Source: Costus lasius (Eukaryota; Streptophyta; Magnoliopsida; Zingiberales; Costaceae). From it: a stretch of 64,000 bases of DNA. The stretch covers positions 94,238,439-94,302,438 of the forward strand of contig CM050450.1 of NCBI GenBank assembly GCA_027563935.2, given 5' to 3'. Made by a program: the position numbers and the translations under genes. Below the pieces are notes generated by a model. That model ran no database searches, had not been told where the DNA came from, and saw nothing but the letters and a program-made list of their open reading frames with translations. Shown in pieces: positions 59,118-64,000 of this stretch. Each line of letters opens with the position of its first letter. The stretch's first letter is position 1.

Positions 59118-60286
59118 TGTTGGCCAATTCTTGAGTAGTGTTGAGTACCCGATTGTGGTAGCAATCTATCATCGGTACTTGGGGAGGTCCTCTTGGGAAG
59201 CTAGACAAGTTCATAGGGTGGAATTTGAACAATGTATAAAGGGTTGCACACCTAGACACTCGAGTTCTCATTCTGATCGGTTAACCTTTGATCAAATTAT
59301 TGTATGATTCGGATCATTTTGGGAGACTAACGCTATAAGATTTCTTCTAAGGAGATGATATTTTATTTAGTTCATGTTTGACCACTAGTTGACTTTTAGT
59401 GAACAACGTTTGACCTCTGTTGACCTATGATATCAAAATAAGTCAAACAAGAGTCGTAGTGCAAGTTTGGACTTGGCACATTGGTCACATAGATAAATAA
59501 AATTATTAATTAGAAAGAGAATTTTTCTCTTAGCTAATTAAAAGGCCTAGGCGCATTTTACATTAAATATATTGATATATTTAATGGTAAAATTAAGCTA
59601 GGTGCCTACTTGATTAAAAGAATTAATATATTTGCTAATTGAGGGTTAAGCGAATTTATTCAAATATATTTATTCATGCTTGACCAATTTGGCTAAATAT
59701 ATTTAATAGATTTAATCAAGACAAGGGTTGGGTGCATTCTTCATTTTATTTAATATATTTATGTATTAAATTTAAAGAAAAATTATCTCCAAGAATAGCT
59801 AGTACATTTATTATAAATAGAGAGGCTTTCTTGAGAGATTTTTGCACTAGTTCTCTTCTCTTATCTCCTATTGTTGCCTCCCCTCTCCTCCTTGGCATGA
59901 GGGTCTTGTAGCTGATAACAATCAGAAGTTTTTGCATAGGTTGGGACAAGTGGTTGTGCTACCCACTCCTTGTCACCAACTCTCCCTCTTCTCCTTGGCA
60001 TAGGTGCAAGTTGAGAAGACTTAGAATTGTGGATCTCATCTCCCGGGGTTAGCACCTAGCGTGGAGATTGGAGAGGACTCGAGGAGTCCATGTGTGTGCC
60101 ATTGCAGAGGACTGACACTTGCACGTCTTCATCATCGACTAGCTCCAAAAATTGCTTGACAAGGAACTACTCTTCATATCCTCCGGTTCTCACTCATAAG
60201 ACAATCTTGGTGTTTTATGGGAACTTTGTTTCGGACCTTCTCTTCCATGGCGTTTAAAATTTTATAAGGTCCGGGGATTCCTAACA
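59118..60286 (+). repeat. Probable copia LTR N
   Basis: The end is fairly sure: TTCCTAACA at 60286, one base before a primer-like TGGTATCAATGGG. The start at TGTTGGCC (59118) is the best-fitting inverse of the end but is uncertain. The LTR holds a strong TATA box at 59812 and repeated A/T-rich TTTAATATATTT stretches. Its other LTR is not in the window. Confidence 0.55.
59812..59822 (+). promoter_or_regulatory. TATA box in LTR N
   Basis: TATAAATAGAG is a near-ideal plant TATA sequence, about 470 bp before the LTR end. It supports the plus orientation of N. Confidence 0.65.
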
Positions 60287-60287
60287 G

Positions 60288-60300
60288 TGGTATCAATGGG
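60288..60300 (+). other. Degenerate primer binding site, N
   Basis: TGGTATCAATGGG keeps the first eight bases of the initiator-Met primer site TGGTATCAGAG and then diverges. Confidence 0.6.
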
Positions 60301-62599
60301 ATCTTACAAGGCCCATAGGTGTACTTTTCTACATGTGCCTACCCCATGTCATGAAAATTATTTTCAAAAAATTTTTGCCATGAATTTTTTATTAAAAATT
60401 AATTTCTTTTAATTTTCGTCTCTTAATCATCTTCTAGTTTTCATTTTCTTCACATCTGGTATAGACCCTATGTGGAAGAATTTACTCTTCCTTCTGCTCA
60501 AGGGATAAACCCATAGCGCATGACCCATAGGAGATTATTGGGGTAGGGCGATTGTCCTAATCTCTATGGGGTCAGGATTGCAAGGGGCAGATACCCTTTG
60601 TAGACTCCTGAGAGGGGCGAAACAATATAGAAGGATCATATAGAGTCACTGAAAATTATTTGAAATGTTTTATAAAAAATTAAAAGTGATTACTTGTAGA
60701 TTTTTCATAGCATGTAGAATTGCATGAGTAGCTTTGTTTTATGCATTATGTTGTGATCAAAGTCAAGCCCTTATCTACCATGCCTGTGATGTATCATTGT
60801 GAGGCCTGTGTGCTGACTTTCAATTATGTATTTCAAATTATGTTTTGAAACTAAATTGAAGATTTTGAAGACATCTCGTGGCATTTTTCTTCTCCCTCCC
60901 TTGCGCATCTCTCAAGGTGGCACCACTTTGATCTATTCAAAACCTAAGGTGGCTTCTAGGGTTAAACCTAGGGGTGCATCTAAGGAGTTGGCGGCTAGGG
61001 TTAGGGTTGGCGCACCTCACCTCCTAAGGTGGCGCATCCCCTTCTTTGACCTAACCCTAAGTGGCTTCTAAGGTTACCTAGATGGTTTACATAAGGAAAG
61101 ATTGTTGGTTAAGGTGATGGTGCAACCTAGTCAAGTAAGGGGGCCGACCATCATCCTCAACCAAACCTTCATGGCTTCTAGGTTTCCTAGTAGCGCATGC
61201 ATGAGTTCTATGGCTGATGATGAAGGAAAACCAACCTAAATGGGCTGATCTTCTTCCCTGACTAAACCTTGATGCCTTCTAGGTCTCCTAGTACCACATC
61301 TTCAGGTTCAAGGGTTGAGAAAGAGGATTGGCACTCCGAGCTTGCATAGGGGCTGATCTTCCATCATTAGCCAAGTGCTTGAAGGTCCTTTGGATGCTTC
61401 TTAAGTTCAAGGGCTGATGGAGGAAGATAGAGCACCAAGGATGCTTGATGGCACATCCAAGCAAAGAGGGCTCACCTTGCAAGGGATGCATCATATCAAG
61501 CAAAAAGGTGAGATACCTAAAGATAAATGGCGCATGGATGATTGTCCGAATCCTGGAAGGAGTCTAGGATTTGCAAGCTAGCTTCTAGGAGGAGATTTGA
61601 GTTGGCCGAACCCTAGGAGGAGCCTAGGGTTTGCGAGCTAGCTTCTAGAGAAGACTCGGGCTGGCCGAACCTAAAGAGCATCTAGCGTTTCCTGGATGGT
61701 GTCTTTAGGGTTCATGAGCTGACCCGTGGAGCTTAAAACCTAGGTGGCGCACCTCGGGGCCTTGGAGCAGAGCCGTTAGGGCACTCAAGGATGAGCTAAG
61801 GACTTATAGGCATGAGGCCATGGCTCAGAGCCCTTGGTAGTGCTAGGTGGCTACGACTAGGTCTAGGGGCTTGTTACCCGTGTTTTGGACTTTGATCACA
61901 TCATATTTACTATTTCTACTCTAGCATGCCTTTACTGCTTTTGTTTTATTTCACCATAGGATTGCATGCCTGTATTGATAGAAATAAGATAAAAGTTTGT
62001 AGTGTCATGACCACAAAAATCCTCGATAAATTATTTCAAGCCCCGTTTTTGCCTTCTGACACATAACCCTCATCAAACTTTTGATCAATGGTGTTGTGCA
62101 CTATTTCTCACCCTCATGGGACACACCCATCTATCTTCAGGAGGATTGTGGTGTCAATAATTTCCCCAGTCCGGTTAAAACTCTAGGCGCGCCTTTCGCA
62201 AGGAAATTGTTGGCCCTAGGTATAACGGTCAGGTCGGACTTAACTAGATTTTTCATATGTGTTGGTTCAAATGATGAAATTTCTAGAGGCGCCCTCAAGA
62301 GGTTAGGGCTTTGTGCTATATCCAGCCCTCGCTAGACACAAAGTGCCTGAACAGCCATGAGAAGGGGAATTGCCTAGTCGCAATTGGCCGGCATGCCTAC
62401 CTCATGAAGCATGCATCACCTTGTGCAGTACATCCTACCCTCGTGGGACGCAAGGCCATGTACGAAATGAGGATCCTATCACACTAAGGAAGTAGGTGAC
62501 TGCTCGATCAAGGATTATCGATTCGAATAAAGTAGTGAGAAACAAACATTTATAAAACTCCAAAATAAATGTTTAAAATGTGATACTGATTTGCTCTAG
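60301..62599 (+). other. Long leader of element N
   Basis: About 2.3 kb with no credible gene. The last 400 bp matches the leader fragment at 57485-57887, and a piece near 62120 (CACCCATCTATCTTCAG) matches the leaders of A and B. A 60-bp tandem repeat lies at 61546-61690. The leader ends at TACTGAT (62584) and CTCTAG (62594-62599), exactly where the splice-acceptor-like block ends in the other copies; no Gag start follows. Instead inverted copia sequence M begins. Confidence 0.6.
61546..61690. repeat. Degenerate 60-bp tandem repeat in N leader
   Basis: Units start with CCGAACCCTAGGAGGAGCC-type sequence at 61546, 61606 and 61665 (partial) and contain GCTAGCTTCTAG. Confidence 0.8.
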
Positions 62600-62947
62600 T
62601 AGTTGTACCCTCCCCTGGCTTGTTTATTGAAAGGCCCACACACATCACTGTGCAGAAGTTCCAATAAACCTCCTGCCCTCTCACTAGTCTTGGTGAAGGG
62701 TGCTTTTGTCATCTTCCCTAATAAACAAGGCTCACAAGTATCAAATTCCTCCAAGGAACTTGAATCCAACAACTCATTTGCATGGAGTTGTTGAATGCGA
62801 TTCTTGTTTATGTGGGCTAATCGACAATGCCATAAGAAAGCACCAATTGAACCACTCAGTTTGATCCTTTTGTTATTTATGTTACAAATAGATCTATCCA
62901 TGTCTAAGACATATAATCCATTGCACAAAGTACCCTTCCCACAAAAC
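62600..62947 (-). pseudogene. Copia fragment M, pre-integrase and integrase start
   Basis: The minus strand encodes NGLYVLDMDRSICNINNKR, then LWHCRLAHINKNRIQQLH, then CEPCLLGKMTKAPF, then HSDVCGPFNKQARGGYNY. This is the pre-integrase zinc-binding region (H-x-H and C-x2-C) and the first catalytic aspartate of integrase, in Angela-like wording. It stops right after YNY at about 62600. Upstream it is cut by LTR L. By position and divergence it could be the upstream part of J, with 57485-62599 inserted or rearranged between them. Confidence 0.85.
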
Positions 62948-64000
62948 TGTTGGGGTATGCCCTTAAGGCTAATGTTTGAGGCCTTGGGAATATATCAGTA
63001 TCATGTATAAACTTCATGTTTATAAAGGAAATGGTTGTTATTCAGGTTGTTACATTATCTGCTGCAATATGTATACTTCTGAATAATGTCGCAATGATGT
63101 TCAGCTAGGCTGACATGCAGTATAGTCCTTAGTCGAGTTATCTTGGTGAACATGAGACAACCTTGATATGATTGAGACTAATATGTGTTCTAATCTTATA
63201 GGATGCTTCGAGCATGGAATAAGATGTAGACTCATGGGTACATTGGATGTACTGGACAGACCCTACTAGGATGTTCAATTGCTTGTCACAATGTGAATAA
63301 TCCTTGTATGCGAACAAGTGGCATACTTCCTCTGACTTGAGATCACTTGTGTTTCTAAATGATGATTGGCATTGTTTTGAGGTAGTTCGATATCATTTGA
63401 AACATAATGGTTATAGACTATCTTGGATGGTGAGCATGAGTCATGTTAGGGCGCTGGTGATAGACATAGGATTGCCATCTCCTAGTTTGGAGTGTGATGT
63501 TCTAAAGGGGCCCCCTGGATGAGATGATTGAGAAAGTGTATGGCCATACCCAGATGACTATGTTCATCTGATCTAATCATTCTCATCATATTGGAGTTAC
63601 AGGCTTGACACACTTGTCCAATAAGAACATCCAGTGGCAAAGGAAACTTGTATGCCTAGTGAAATGGATTCACACTTGTGCTGTGGTTTGGGTGTAGTCT
63701 TGGAAGACTCTTTCCTTTATATCGGGAGACAGTGATGTGTTGCTAGATACCCCTCACTGATCATGATAACGTAAGTTATCGTTACCGACATTTAAAGGAA
63801 ACCCTTAGGGTCGCACAATTTGATGATATGGCTTACTTAAGTCAGATCGTGTGGACTGAATTGTTTTGGTTCAGTTTAAAGGGATTTAATCTCTGATTGT
63901 AAGTGAGATCTGGTCTGATCATGTTTGATTGATTAGGGCTTGAGATCAGTAAGCTTCGATCGAGAGAATTGATGCTAGATCGGTGAGATCAGGAGCATCA
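62948..64000 (+). repeat. Angela-like LTR L, runs off the right edge
   Basis: Starts TGTTGGGGTATGCCCTTAAG and is homologous to the first 1,050 bp of the A and B LTRs, including TTTATATCGGGAGA near 63716. It interrupts copia M. The left flank is AAAAC (62943-62947), the candidate target duplication. Whether it is a solo LTR or the 5' LTR of a full element cannot be told. Confidence 0.9.

Overview
The window is plant nuclear DNA made almost entirely of long terminal repeat (LTR) retrotransposons, inserted into one another up to four levels deep. I found no convincing host gene, rRNA, tRNA or CRISPR array. The evidence for a plant is the set of element lineages: BARE-1/Angela-like and Tnt1/Tork-like Ty1/copia, a Tekay/Del-like Ty3/gypsy chromovirus, and an Athila/Tat-like non-autonomous element. 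Initiator-Met-tRNA primer binding sites, 5-bp target duplications and LTRs of 1.5 to 2.9 kb fit a large repeat-rich plant genome, probably an angiosperm. The species cannot be told. Lineage names rest on remembered motifs, not on a search.

Left part (1-38315): a decayed Tork-like copia (C, minus strand, 1-2345) is interrupted at 2346 by Angela-like element G (minus strand). G was then hit twice. Element A (plus, 2440-22622, duplication CATAT) landed in G's 3' LTR. Element F (minus, 25969-35161, duplication CTTTC) landed in G's pol, just after integrase. A's own 3' LTR was later split by a probable solo LTR (10523-12406, duplication ATATT) and by element B (plus, 12960-22095, duplication GGTTC). 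A, B, F and G belong to one family. Each encodes a Gag-Pol of about 1,294 codons: Gag, zinc knuckle, protease, integrase, reverse transcriptase (RT) and RNase H. Each has a leader of about 1.8 kb, truncated in G. All four are disabled by stops or frameshifts.

Middle part (38316-53177): G's leader is cut by H, an Athila/Tat-like element. H has an LTR, a primer site and one decayed reading frame of about 406 codons with a zinc knuckle, but no pol. H runs into I, a young Tekay-like gypsy element with 2.9-kb LTRs and a 1,534-codon Gag-Pol broken by one TGA. I's 5' LTR lacks its first 33 bp and carries a 59-bp duplication at the join with H.

Right part (53178-64000): two related minus-strand LTRs, K and S, hold arrays of short palindromes (TTACGG...CCGTAA). 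S sits in the integrase of a degraded copia element, J, with a clean 5-bp duplication. After it come a leader fragment, an orphan gypsy pol C-terminus, an unassigned stretch, a copia LTR (N) with a good TATA box and a long leader, an inverted copia fragment (M) and the start of another Angela-like LTR (L) that runs off the window.

The genes do not form a pathway. Each element once encoded its own capsid, protease, RT/RNase H and integrase for copy-and-paste transposition. What remains is a record of insertion, LTR-LTR recombination, deletion and C-to-T decay. The points most worth a second look are the palindrome arrays, the pol-less element H, a conserved splice-acceptor-like signal before the Gag start in the Angela-like leaders, and a primer-site-like sequence inside the LTR ends of K and S.
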